Counted from the stretch's first letter, positions 6,336 through 13,851 are shown. The stretch: DNA of 20,039 nucleotides from an uncultured Collinsella sp. (GCA_900552145.1 URYW01000028.1:1-20039); one strand, 5' to 3'. Translations and numbers: made by a program. Notes: generated from the sequence alone by a model not told the origin.

Positions 6336-8828
6336 ATGACCGCAACCGCCAGTCGAACCACCAACCGCAGACCCGAGCTTTTGGCGCCCGCCGGAGGGCC
6401 CGAGCCCTTTGCCGCCGCGCTCGCTGCCGGGGCAGACGCCATCTACTGCGGCATGGGCAGCTTCAACGCCCGCCGCAAGGCAACCAACTTTACCGACGAG
6501 GCCTTTGAGCAAGCCTGCCGCGCCGCGCATCTAGCCGGGTCGCGCGTCTACGTCACGGTAAACATCGTCATCAAGCAGTCTGAGATGGGCGATGCGCTGC
6601 AACTCATCCATCGCTGCTCCACGCTGGGCGCCGACGCCTTCATTATCCAGGACTGGGGTCTGTTCTTTGAGGTCAAGCGCACCATGCCCGGCATCGAGAC
6701 ACACATCTCGACCCAGGCGAACATCCACGACGACCGCGGAACCCTTTGGTGCCGTGAGCAGGGCGCCGACCGCGTGACTCTCTCGCGCGAGCTCTCCATC
6801 GACGAGATCGCCGCCATTCACAACGCCGCGCCCGATGTGGACCTTGAGGTCTTTAGCCACGGCGCCATCTGCTTTTGCTACTCGGGTCTGTGCCTGCTGT
6901 CGAGCTTTGCCATGGCTGGCCGCTCGGCCAACCGCGGCATGTGCGCCCAGCCCTGCCGCCTACCCTACAAGCTAATTGACGAGAACGGCCGCTCGCTCTC
7001 CCCTGCCGGACGCGAGCGCGCGCTGTGCCCGCGCGACACCAACACTTCGCAGCTTGTTCGCCGTCTGTATGACGCCGGCGCCGCATCGCTCAAGCTCGAG
7101 GGCCGCATGAAGGCCCCCGATTACGTGTATTCCATCGTCGACGTGTATCGTCATCAGATTGATGACATGCTGGCCGATGTTTCGACCTCTAAGGATGAGG
7201 ATGCGGCCCGCCAGCGACAGCTCAAGCGCTGCTTTAACCGCGACTTTACGCACGCCTACCAAGACGGTACCTCGGGTGACGAGATGATGAGCTACGAGCG
7301 CTCCAACAACCGCGGCCAGATCGTGGGCACGGTGCTGGGCAGCCGCCCGGCCAACCGCGATGTGCGCGGCCTCAAGCCCGACGACCGCCGTCGGCGCGCC
7401 GCCATCGCCCGCATTGAGTTGTTTGAGCCCGTGGGCAAGGGCGACCTGCTGGAGCTTCGCCACGATAACGAGTTTGACCAGTTCCTGACCACCATTGCCG
7501 CCGATGATGCCGCCGCCGGTGACATCATCGAGTGCCGCGTGCCTCGCAGCATGCCCGAGGGCTGCCGCGTGCGCGTGATTCGAAGCCAGCGCGCCATTGA
7601 CGCTGCCGGCGCCGCGCTCAAGCGCGATGTGCTGCGCCGCCGCGCCGTTGATGTAACCGTTGTGGCGCGTTTGGGCGAACCGTTTGCCGTCACGCTTACT
7701 TGCTGCGACGCCCCTTCGCTTACGGCCACGGCCACGGGCTTTACCGTCGAGGCCGCCAAGACCCGCGCGGTCGAGGCGTCCGATCTGGTAGAGCATGTGG
7801 GCCGCATGGGGTCCTCGCCCTTTGAGTCCGCGAGCTTTGATGTGGCGCTCGATAAGGGCTGCGGCATGGGCTTCTCCGCTGTGCACAAGGTGCGCGCCGC
7901 CGCCTGCAAGGCGCTGGAGGAGGCCATTCTGGCACCGTATGACGAGCGTGCCCGCACGCTCGAGCTGCCGGTGCTCGACAAATGTACGCGGCCCATGCCC
8001 GAGCACTACCGCGACGAGCCGCAGATCTGCGCCACCGTCACCTCGCTCGAGGCCGCCGAGGCAGCGCGAGCGGAGGGTGCAACGCGCATCTACATGACCA
8101 CCGACGCGCTCGATGCGGCCGAGCTCTCCCCCGCCGATGCGTTTGAGCAGGGCATCGTGCCCGTGCTCGACGAGGTCTGCCGTGCCGTTGACCACGAGCG
8201 CGTCGACCCGTGGGTTGTTGCCGGCGCCACGGTCGCTATTGGCAACATCTCTGAGCTTGCCCTGGCCGCCCAGGTTGGCGCCACGGCCGAGATTCGCTCT
8301 TGCCTGCCGGTGCACAACACGCCCTGCATGGAGGCGCTTGCCGAGCGCGGGGCCGGTGCGTTTTGGCTCTCGCCCGAGATCACGCTCGACGAGATTGTCT
8401 CGTTCGGCGCCGCCGCGCCCGCGACTCTGGGCATCACCGTCTTTGGCCGCCCACGCGTCATGACAAGCGAGCATTGCATTCTGCAGGTTGCCAACGGCTG
8501 CATCCACGATTGCGCCAACTGCCGCCTGCGTGCCCGCAAGCTCTCGCTCAAGAATATCGACGGCAAGGTCATGCCCGTACGCACCGACATCCATGGCCGC
8601 TCTCGCTTGTACGATGCTTACCCCATCGACCTCACGCCGCAGGTACCGCAGTTGCTCGACGCCGGCGTCCGTCGTCTTATGGTCGACGGAACCTTGCTCG
8701 GGGCCGATGAGATTGGCCGTGCCGTCGCTCGCGTCCGGCGCGCCGTCGAGGCGGCTCAAGCCGGCCGCAAGCCCGCCGCCCGCCTGCGCGGCGCCACCTC
8801 GGGCTGCATGTTTGTGGGAATTAGCTAA
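6336..8828 (+). CDS. Large U32-family protein (RlhA/TrhP-like, long form with DUF3656-type C-terminus)
   Basis: Predicted 830-aa cytoplasmic protein. Seen: an N-terminal barrel starting ELLAPAGGPEPFAAALAAGA (residues 14-33) and the U32 signature EVFSHGAICFCYSGLCLLSS (171-190), with further cysteines in GMCAQPC (201-207) that could help bind an Fe-S cluster. A second cysteine group, GCIHDCANC, lies in the C-terminal third. Family: formerly called collagenase-like peptidases, U32 proteins are now known in E. coli as RlhA (23S rRNA C2501 hydroxylation) and TrhP (tRNA uridine hydroxylation). The length suggests the long RlhA-type architecture with an extra C-terminal domain. GAAAGG lies seven bases before the ATG. 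The next gene is a pseudouridine synthase 15 bp downstream, which favours RNA modification over proteolysis. The exact target cannot be read from sequence. Confidence 0.85.
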   Translation: MTATASRTTNRRPELLAPAGGPEPFAAALAAGADAIYCGMGSFNARRKATNFTDEAFEQACRAAHLAGSRVYVTVNIVIKQSEMGDALQLIHRCSTLGADAFIIQDWGLFFEVKRTMPGIETHISTQANIHDDRGTLWCREQGADRVTLSRELSIDEIAAIHNAAPDVDLEVFSHGAICFCYSGLCLLSSFAMAGRSANRGMCAQPCRLPYKLIDENGRSLSPAGRERALCPRDTNTSQLVRRLYDAGAASLKLEGRMKAPDYVYSIVDVYRHQIDDMLADVSTSKDEDAARQRQLKRCFNRDFTHAYQDGTSGDEMMSYERSNNRGQIVGTVLGSRPANRDVRGLKPDDRRRRAAIARIELFEPVGKGDLLELRHDNEFDQFLTTIAADDAAAGDIIECRVPRSMPEGCRVRVIRSQRAIDAAGAALKRDVLRRRAVDVTVVARLGEPFAVTLTCCDAPSLTATATGFTVEAAKTRAVEASDLVEHVGRMGSSPFESASFDVALDKGCGMGFSAVHKVRAAACKALEEAILAPYDERARTLELPVLDKCTRPMPEHYRDEPQICATVTSLEAAEAARAEGATRIYMTTDALDAAELSPADAFEQGIVPVLDEVCRAVDHERVDPWVVAGATVAIGNISELALAAQVGATAEIRSCLPVHNTPCMEALAERGAGAFWLSPEITLDEIVSFGAAAPATLGITVFGRPRVMTSEHCILQVANGCIHDCANCRLRARKLSLKNIDGKVMPVRTDIHGRSRLYDAYPIDLTPQVPQLLDAGVRRLMVDGTLLGADEIGRAVARVRRAVEAAQAGRKPAARLRGATSGCMFVGIS

Positions 8829-8843
8829 TCGAAAGGCTTACAC

Positions 8844-9503
8844 GTGAACGAAGAACCTCAAGTCCTCTACTGCGACGCCTGGCTCATGGCTATCGATAAG
8901 CCTGCCGGCATGATCGTCCACGGTGACGGCACCGGCGAGCGCACACTTACCGACTACGCCAGCGACCTGCTGCTGGCGATGGGCGACGGCTTTGCCGCGA
9001 CCGACATGCAACCGCTCAACCGCTTGGACCGCGACACCACCGGCGCGGTGTTGTTCTCGCTCGACAAGCGGACGCAGCCCGCTTTTGACCAGATGGTCAT
9101 CGACCACGCATTCGAAAAGCACTATCTGGCGCTCGCCGAGGGCAAGATCGACTGGAACGAAAAGCTCATCGACAAGCCCATCGCCCGCGACCGCCACGAC
9201 AGCCGCAAGATGCGCGTCGGCGCCAGCGGCAAGCCGTCTCAGACGCGCGTGAAGGTGCTCAAGCGCCTTAAGAGCCGCCGAGGCCTGCCCACGCGCTCGT
9301 ATATCGATGTCGAGCTGCTCACCGGCCGCAAGCACCAAATCCGTGTGCACCTGGCAAACGAGCATCATCCCCTGGTTGGCGACGACCTATACGGAACGCC
9401 GCGCCCCTGCGGCCTGATGCTCCACGCCCACAGCGTGTCCTTCACGCATCCCGTAACCGGCGAGCACATCCACATCGAAGCCCCCTGCCCCTGGGAGCCC
9501 TAA
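8844..9503 (+). CDS. RluA-family pseudouridine synthase (short, no S4 domain)
   Basis: Predicted 219-aa RNA pseudouridine synthase. Seen: a start of VLYCDAWLMAIDKPAGMIVHG, the catalytic motif LNRLDRDTTGAVLF with Asp62 in the nucleophile position (family HRLDxxTSG, here N for H and T for S), KHYLAL near 120, and LLTGRKHQIRVHLA near 165-178, typical of RluA. It lacks an S4 domain and is shorter than RluC/RluD, like RluA itself or small paralogues. Start: GTG at 8844 with GAAAGG seven bases before it. The 15-bp gap after the U32 gene suggests cotranscription. The RNA and site modified are unknown. It ends inside the left edge of a hairpin terminator. Confidence 0.9.
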   Translation: MNEEPQVLYCDAWLMAIDKPAGMIVHGDGTGERTLTDYASDLLLAMGDGFAATDMQPLNRLDRDTTGAVLFSLDKRTQPAFDQMVIDHAFEKHYLALAEGKIDWNEKLIDKPIARDRHDSRKMRVGASGKPSQTRVKVLKRLKSRRGLPTRSYIDVELLTGRKHQIRVHLANEHHPLVGDDLYGTPRPCGLMLHAHSVSFTHPVTGEHIHIEAPCPWEP

Positions 9504-9541
9504 ACCACCACAATGGGGACAGGCACCTTTGTGGTGGTTTT
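9502..9541 (+). terminator. Hairpin terminator after the pseudouridine synthase; copy 1 of a 40-bp repeat
   Basis: AAACCACCACAA (9502-9513) pairs perfectly over 12 bp with 9529-9540 around the loop TGGGGACAGGCACCT, and a TTTT run follows. It overlaps the stop codon of the gene. From 9503 to 9542 it is identical to 11635-11674. The loop core GGGGACAGGCACC resembles cores of REP-like repeats seen in many genomes (from memory), so this may be a repeat that also serves as terminator. Confidence 0.8.
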
Positions 9542-9571
9542 GCCGCAATGGCCCAGCCACGGTCCCAAAAC

Positions 9572-9868
9572 GTCTCGATCTGTAACAGTTAGAACCCATT
9601 TTCCGGCCTATCTGTTACAAATCGAGACATTCGAATCCCCCTCAAGGGAAAATCTCAATCTGTAACAATAACTCGGCAAAATCGGCCCAAGATGTTACAG
9701 ATTGAGATATTCGGATCCCACCGGAGAAATCATCTCGATCTGTAACATCTGGAGCCCGCATTTTGACCTTCCTGTTACAGATTGAGACGTTATGGGACCA
9801 ACAGGAAAAATATCTCAGCTTGTAACATCTGGAACCCATATCCCTCTCTTCCTGTTACAGATCGAGAC
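9572..9868. repeat. Array of four 57-bp palindromic units with exact 80-bp period
   Basis: Units at 9572-9628, 9652-9708, 9732-9788 and 9812-9868. Each has a left arm like ATCTCGATCTGTAACA and a right arm like TGTTACAGATCGAGAC, 16 bp each, with a 25-bp loop; units are separated by 23-bp linkers. Arm pairing is 16/16 in unit 2 and 15/16 in unit 1. In unit 3 the mismatches are one G/T pair and the end pair. Unit 4 has four changed positions inside the arm. Loops and linkers vary in sequence but not in length. Loop 2, read as its reverse complement, shares an ATTTTG-containing core with loop 3, so unit 2 may be inverted relative to the others. The array sits between two convergent genes, with terminators on both sides. 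No known element is recognised. Confidence 0.92.
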
Positions 9869-9883
9869 AAATCCCCAAACAGC

Positions 9884-9922
9884 AAAAGGCGGCAACGTCC
9901 CTGGTGGACGTTGCCACCTTTC
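9884..9922. terminator. Terminator of the PTS operon (bidirectional)
   Basis: A 16-bp stem with one mismatch (9885-9900 with 9906-9921, loop CTGGT) with A/T ends on both sides, so it can act on both strands. On the minus strand it lies 26 bp after the PTS stop. Confidence 0.85.
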
Positions 9923-9947
9923 CATTGGCAAGACCCTTCCGCTCCCG

Positions 9948-11438
9948 CTACTCGGTAGCCTTGTCGAGAGGCTTCTTAAGGAAGCTCAGAACCAAGCAGC
10001 CGACCACAGCGCCGATAGCAAGGGCCAACAGGTACTGCACCGGGTTCGTGATGACCGCGATAACCCAGGCGCCACCGTGCGGAGCGGGGCTCGCGCAACC
10101 AAAGAGCATCGACAGACCGCCGGCGGTCGCAGATCCCAGGATGCAGGCGGGCAACACGCGAAGCGGATCGGCCGCGGCAAAGGGAATGGCACCCTCGGTG
10201 ATAAACGACAGACCCATGATGTAGTTCACCAGGCCTGCCTTGCGATCGGCCTCGGTCCAGCGGTTCTTAAAGAACGTCGTGGAGAGCGCGATGACCAGCG
10301 GCGGTACCATACCGCCCGCCATGACGGCAGCCATGATCATATTGCCCTGCAGCGTTTGCTCGGCAAGGGCCGCGGTGCCAAAGACATATGCGGCCTTGTT
10401 GATGGGACCACCCATGTCGGTCGCCTGCATGCCGGCGCAGATAATGCCCAAAAGAACGATACTCGTGCCCGAAAGACCGTTGAGCGCGCCGCTAATGGCG
10501 GTGTTGATAACGCCCATAATCGGGTTAACGGCCATCATAAAGAGACTCGTAAAGAGAATGCCCAGCACGGGGTAGATGAGCATGGGCTTGATACCGTCGA
10601 GCGACTCGGGTAGCACGCTTGCAGCCTTCTTGAGCGCATTGACGATAATGCCGGCGGCAAAACCGACCAGCAGCGCGCCCAAAAAGCCAGCAGAGACAAG
10701 CTGAGCCTGGGCATCGGCATCCATTGCCGTGGTGAGATAGCCCAACGTAAAGCCCTGCTTTGCAATCCAGCCACCCACAAAGCCCGCGGCCAAGCCCGGA
10801 CGGTCGGCAATGGACATGGCAATATAGCCCGCAAGGATGGGGAGCATAAAGTTGAACGCCTGGTTGCCCGCAAGGTTAAAGAAGGCCGCGACCGGAGTGC
10901 TGTGGCCGTATGCGCTCGTGCCCAGTCCCGCCTGGTCCAGCAAGAACGAAAGCGCCATGAGGATGCCGCCGCCAACAACAAAGGGGAGCATGTGCGAAAC
11001 GCCGTTCATCAGGTCCTTATAGACCCTGCGGCCCAAACCCTCGGATTCGCCCTCGGCAGCCGCCTGTACCGCGGCGCCGCCGGACACATGATGAATAGGC
11101 GCATTGCCCGCAAGCGCAATATTGATAAGTTCCTCGGCGTCATTAATGCCACGCGTCACCGCACAGGAGTAAACCGACTTGCCATCGAAGCGATCGAGCT
11201 CGACATTTTTATCCGCCGCAATGATGACACCCTTGGCACCAGCGATGTCTGCCGCGGTCAGTACATTTTTAGCGCCGCCCGAACCCTGAGTCTCGACCTT
11301 AATGCTCACGCCCATCTTGGCTGCCTGGTCTTCCAACCCTTTGGCCGCCATAAATGTGTGAGCAATGCCCGTTGGACATGCCGTGATGGCAACGACATCG
11401 TAAGTGCCGCCCCCAACCTTCTCGTTTGCAGCTGACAT
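9948..11438 (-). CDS. PTS fructose-family transporter subunit IIBC
   Basis: Predicted 496-aa membrane phosphotransferase permease that takes up and phosphorylates a sugar of the fructose family. Seen: an N-terminal IIB domain with VVAITACPTGIAHTFMAA, where Cys21 is the phosphorylation site; a linker rich in Ala/Glu/Gly (about 115-135); and a IIC domain from about 140 to the end with many hydrophobic segments, GGPINKAAYVFG and the fructose-family FITEGAIPFAAADPLRV motif. There is no IIA domain, so an EIIA must come from elsewhere. Start: ATG at 11438 with AGGAGG just ahead. Context: last gene of an operon behind a DeoR-type repressor and a Gfo/Idh oxidoreductase, separated from the repressor by 255 bp with an inverted repeat. 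Fructose is likely but not certain. Confidence 0.9.
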   Translation of the reverse strand: MSAANEKVGGGTYDVVAITACPTGIAHTFMAAKGLEDQAAKMGVSIKVETQGSGGAKNVLTAADIAGAKGVIIAADKNVELDRFDGKSVYSCAVTRGINDAEELINIALAGNAPIHHVSGGAAVQAAAEGESEGLGRRVYKDLMNGVSHMLPFVVGGGILMALSFLLDQAGLGTSAYGHSTPVAAFFNLAGNQAFNFMLPILAGYIAMSIADRPGLAAGFVGGWIAKQGFTLGYLTTAMDADAQAQLVSAGFLGALLVGFAAGIIVNALKKAASVLPESLDGIKPMLIYPVLGILFTSLFMMAVNPIMGVINTAISGALNGLSGTSIVLLGIICAGMQATDMGGPINKAAYVFGTAALAEQTLQGNMIMAAVMAGGMVPPLVIALSTTFFKNRWTEADRKAGLVNYIMGLSFITEGAIPFAAADPLRVLPACILGSATAGGLSMLFGCASPAPHGGAWVIAVITNPVQYLLALAIGAVVGCLVLSFLKKPLDKATE

Positions 11439-11522
11439 GTTTCCTCCTTTTGCACAAGCAGGCCCAGCCCTCCCCTTCTGAGGGTCACAACCTGCGTATT
11501 ACCTTGTGTTTGAGTGATTGAT

Positions 11523-11545
11523 AGCGCCGAAGTGACGGCGCTTTT
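11523..11545 (+). other. Small terminator-like hairpin upstream of the PTS gene
   Basis: AGCGCCG (11523-11529) pairs with CGGCGCT (11536-11542) and is followed by T residues on the plus strand only. No plus-strand gene precedes it, so its role may lie in the minus-strand leader of the PTS gene, where it has no T-run. Confidence 0.35.
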
Positions 11546-11560
11546 AAGCGATATCTATAC

Positions 11561-11632
11561 GATGGCCCCGGCGGGCATGATCACGTCGTATGGAAACAGG
11601 GGTACTGGGAAATCATGCCCGACGGGGCCATC
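11561..11632. repeat. 21-bp inverted repeat between the DeoR-type repressor and PTS genes
   Basis: Left arm 11561-11581 (begins GATGGCCCCG) and right arm 11612-11632 (ends CGGGGCCATC) are complementary at 20 of 21 positions around a 30-bp loop. It abuts copy 2 of the 40-bp repeat. On the minus strand TATAGA lies right after the left arm, so the repeat could overlap a promoter for the PTS gene. It may be an operator, a transcript hairpin or a mobile-repeat remnant. Confidence 0.75.
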
Positions 11633-11634
11633 GG

Positions 11635-11674
11635 AACCACCACAATGGGGACAGGCACCTTTGTGGTGGTTTTG
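11635..11674 (+). repeat. Copy 2 of the 40-bp hairpin repeat
   Basis: Identical over 40 bp and in the same orientation as 9503-9542: AACCACCACAA stem, loop TGGGGACAGGCACCT, complementary stem, TTTT. Here it lies 19 bp beyond the DeoR-type gene's stop, with its T-run on the strand opposite to transcription, so it is unlikely to be that gene's terminator. Confidence 0.85.
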
Positions 11675-11693
11675 GCCTTACTTCGCCCTGTCG

Positions 11694-12440
11694 CTAGACC
11701 GTGATGACGTTGTCTATCGACTGGTACTTGGCTGGCACCTCGCCCGCGGTAATAATCGTTGCGTCGCGGAAGTCCGCGAATTTTACGGGAGCCACCATGC
11801 CAAACTTACTGGCGTCCGAGATTACGAAGCGTTTGGCTGTATGGCGCATCGAGATATGCTTGACCTGCGCTTCCTCGATATCGGGCGTCGTAAAGCCCTG
11901 CTCAGCGGCAATGCCGTTAGAACCCCAAAAGCCGCAGTTAAAGTTGTAGCGGTCTAGGGTTGCCAGAGCATCGGGGCCAACGAGCGCCTCGGTCTCGGGT
12001 TTAAGCTCGCCGCCCAGCACCACGGTGCGCATGCCGCGCACAGCGAGATGCTGAGCATGGAGCACGGAATCAGTCACATAGGTGACCGATTCGAGATGCG
12101 GAAGATGCTCGATGAGTCTGAGCGTTGTCGAACCCGAATCGATGTACACAAAGCTCTCGGGCTCCACGAGCGCTGCGGCGCGGGCGCAGATACGCTCCTT
12201 GTCGTCGTTATGGAGATCACTGCGCTCACTGATCGTTAGGTCGCGCGTCACGTGCGCGCGCTCAAGACTTGTCGCGCCACCGTGCACCTTGGCGATGCGG
12301 TGCGCTCGGTCGAGCGTCTGTAGGTCGCGTCGAATGGTAGAGGCCGTCACGCCCAGGGCCTCGGCAAGTTCCGGCACGGTAACCGAGCCGGCCTGCTGCA
12401 CCATCGACACGATCGCATTGAGCCTATCTTCCGCAAGCAT
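11694..12440 (-). CDS. DeoR/GlpR-family transcriptional repressor
   Basis: Predicted 248-aa sugar-responsive repressor. Seen: an N-terminal helix-turn-helix (residues 19-44, VTVPELAEALGVTASTIRRD) followed by KVHGGA, and a DeoR C-terminal sensor domain with FVYIDSGSTTLRL near 98-109, VVLGGELK near 138, and a C-terminal DASKFG motif. Length is typical. The family senses phosphosugars such as fructose-1-phosphate and releases DNA. It starts 3 bp after the oxidoreductase stop, with its GAGGAG site inside the end of that gene, so the two are cotranscribed. It probably regulates this operon, with operators in the repeat-rich region at 13575-13700 and perhaps the inverted repeat at 11561-11632. Confidence 0.9.
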   Translation of the reverse strand: MLAEDRLNAIVSMVQQAGSVTVPELAEALGVTASTIRRDLQTLDRAHRIAKVHGGATSLERAHVTRDLTISERSDLHNDDKERICARAAALVEPESFVYIDSGSTTLRLIEHLPHLESVTYVTDSVLHAQHLAVRGMRTVVLGGELKPETEALVGPDALATLDRYNFNCGFWGSNGIAAEQGFTTPDIEEAQVKHISMRHTAKRFVISDASKFGMVAPVKFADFRDATIITAGEVPAKYQSIDNVITV

Positions 12441-12443
12441 CGC

Positions 12444-13523
12444 TTACTCCTCCTCGGGGTAGACGACTCCCCAATCGGCGCGGAGCTTGGTCATGAGCTC
12501 CATCACATCAGAAGCATAATCCAGAAGCTCACGCTTGGAATCGTCGCCGGCGACGGCCTGCTCGAGGTCAGCCATCTCGTAGCACAGGGCATAAGCCTCG
12601 GTGCCAGCGTGGACCTCCTCACGGCGCCCGTCCGCAGTCCACACGATGGTCGCATGGTCGGCGCGCGGATACTCGTTGACCTCGATATAGCACTTGTCGA
12701 AGCTAATGACCGAACGCTTGGGCTGCTTGGAGTGGAGCGTGAGGCTCACCACGCCCAGCTGCTGTTCGGCATTACGGCAGACGATGCCGCCTGCAACGTC
12801 CACGCCGGTCTTGCAGGTGTTACCCAGAGACACGACCTCGACGGGCTGGCTCGCCATAAACAGGCGCATGACGGACAGGGCGTATACGCCAATATCGAGC
12901 ATGGCACCGCCGGCGAGGTTGCGATTGTAGAAACGGTTGGTCAGGTCGCCGTACTCCTTGTAGCTACCAAAGTTGAGCTGAGCGAGGTTCATGCGGCCAA
13001 ACTCGCCGGCATCCATGCGGCGGCGCAGCTCTTGATACAAGGGCATGTGGAGCACCGTGGTAGCGTCCATAAGAACCACGTTGTGTTCGGCGGCAATGGC
13101 GCGGGCCTCTTCGAGCTCGGCGGAGTTGAGCGTGATGGCCTTCTCGCAGAGAACGTGCTTGCCGGCCGCCAGGGCGGCGCGCAGATAGGTGATATGGGTG
13201 TTGTGCGGGGTGGTGATGTAGACGGCGTCGATGTCAGGATCGGCGTAGAGATCCTCAACCGTGTCATAGACCTTCTCAACGCCATACTGTTCTGCAAAAG
13301 CCTGAGCCTTGGACAACGTGCGGTTGGCAACGCCCGCGAGCTTTCGGCCGGCAAGGGCAAGGGACTGAGCCATCTGGTTGGCAATAACGCCGCAACCGAT
13401 CACAGCCCAACGGAGCTCGGGAGCCGTAAAGATGTCGTTAGGGAACGGCTTGTCCTGGACCGAAGCAAATGCTGCTTTGGCGGCTGCCGCGGCGTCGAGT
13501 GGAGCCTGCTTGGAATCTGCCAT
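12444..13523 (-). CDS. Gfo/Idh/MocA-family oxidoreductase
   Basis: Predicted 359-aa NAD(P)-dependent dehydrogenase. Seen: a 36-residue N-terminal extension rich in Ala/Lys, then a Rossmann fold with VIGCGVIANQMAQ (41-53), YITTPHNTH (102-110), CEKAITLN (126-133, EKA in place of the usual EKP) and GGAMLDIGVYALS (205-217). In that last motif Tyr stands where many members have the catalytic His, as in the dihydrodiol/xylose dehydrogenase branch. Start: ATG at 13523 with AGGAG ahead. It is the first gene of the operon with the DeoR-type repressor and the PTS transporter, so a sugar or sugar-derived substrate is likely; which one is unknown. Confidence 0.88.
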   Translation of the reverse strand: MADSKQAPLDAAAAAKAAFASVQDKPFPNDIFTAPELRWAVIGCGVIANQMAQSLALAGRKLAGVANRTLSKAQAFAEQYGVEKVYDTVEDLYADPDIDAVYITTPHNTHITYLRAALAAGKHVLCEKAITLNSAELEEARAIAAEHNVVLMDATTVLHMPLYQELRRRMDAGEFGRMNLAQLNFGSYKEYGDLTNRFYNRNLAGGAMLDIGVYALSVMRLFMASQPVEVVSLGNTCKTGVDVAGGIVCRNAEQQLGVVSLTLHSKQPKRSVISFDKCYIEVNEYPRADHATIVWTADGRREEVHAGTEAYALCYEMADLEQAVAGDDSKRELLDYASDVMELMTKLRADWGVVYPEEE

Positions 13524-13791
13524 TATGTGTCTCCTGTGTCATAGAACGTCTTGCATTTCTGACAGCTCTATATTCGCACAAACACGCGCGTTTGTGCGCG
13601 TTTTTGCGTATCTCACCGCTAAACGGTCATTATTGCCCCGTAAACGGCGCATATATACGCATAGGTGCGTAATTAAACGCAATCTAACGCGCATAAACGC
13701 GCACACAAGCAATTTATACAGCACGACCCGCTCATTTATGCTTACCCAGTTAGGGTACTCATTTAAGTCTGTCCCAAATGAGTGGGGATAG
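13524..13791 (-). promoter_or_regulatory. Upstream regulatory region of the oxidoreductase-repressor-PTS operon with TAAACG motif cluster
   Basis: The gap contains no gene. A 9-bp inverted repeat CGCACAAAC/GTTTGTGCG (13575-13598) is followed by a run of related motifs: TAAACGG at 13620 and 13641, TAAACGC at 13674 and 13694, TAACGC at 13685, with GCGCAT and TACGCAT variants between them. They recur at roughly 10-30 bp. This looks like a multi-site operator for the DeoR-type repressor of the operon, though that is inferred from position. Positions 13701-13791 show nothing further. Confidence 0.55.
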
Positions 13792-13825
13792 AAAAAGGCC
13801 CGGGTGCCGTGGCATCCGGGCCTTT
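13792..13825 (-). terminator. Rho-independent terminator after rplX
   Basis: A 15-bp stem with one G/T pair (AAAGGCCCGGGTGCC at 13794-13808 and the arm at 13811-13825) is followed on the minus strand by TTTTTC. It lies 27 bp after the rplX stop and ends the ribosomal protein transcript. Confidence 0.93.
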
Positions 13826-13851
13826 GCTAGCAACTTGATGTTGCGGTCAGC

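Noticed and set aside
6972..8759. Long minus-strand open frame of 595 codons
   Set aside because: Antisense shadow of the U32 gene with no recognisable domain.
9572..9868. CRISPR array
   Set aside because: Repeats alternate in orientation as palindrome arms, spacers are 23-25 bp, and there are no cas genes nearby.
9572..9868. Integron attC sites or insertion-sequence ends
   Set aside because: No integrase or transposase in the window and no attC core; units are regularly spaced rather than flanking cassettes.
11514..11957. Plus-strand 147-codon frame across the inverted repeat
   Set aside because: It overlaps the repeats and the antisense of the DeoR-type gene, with no ribosome-binding site or known domain.
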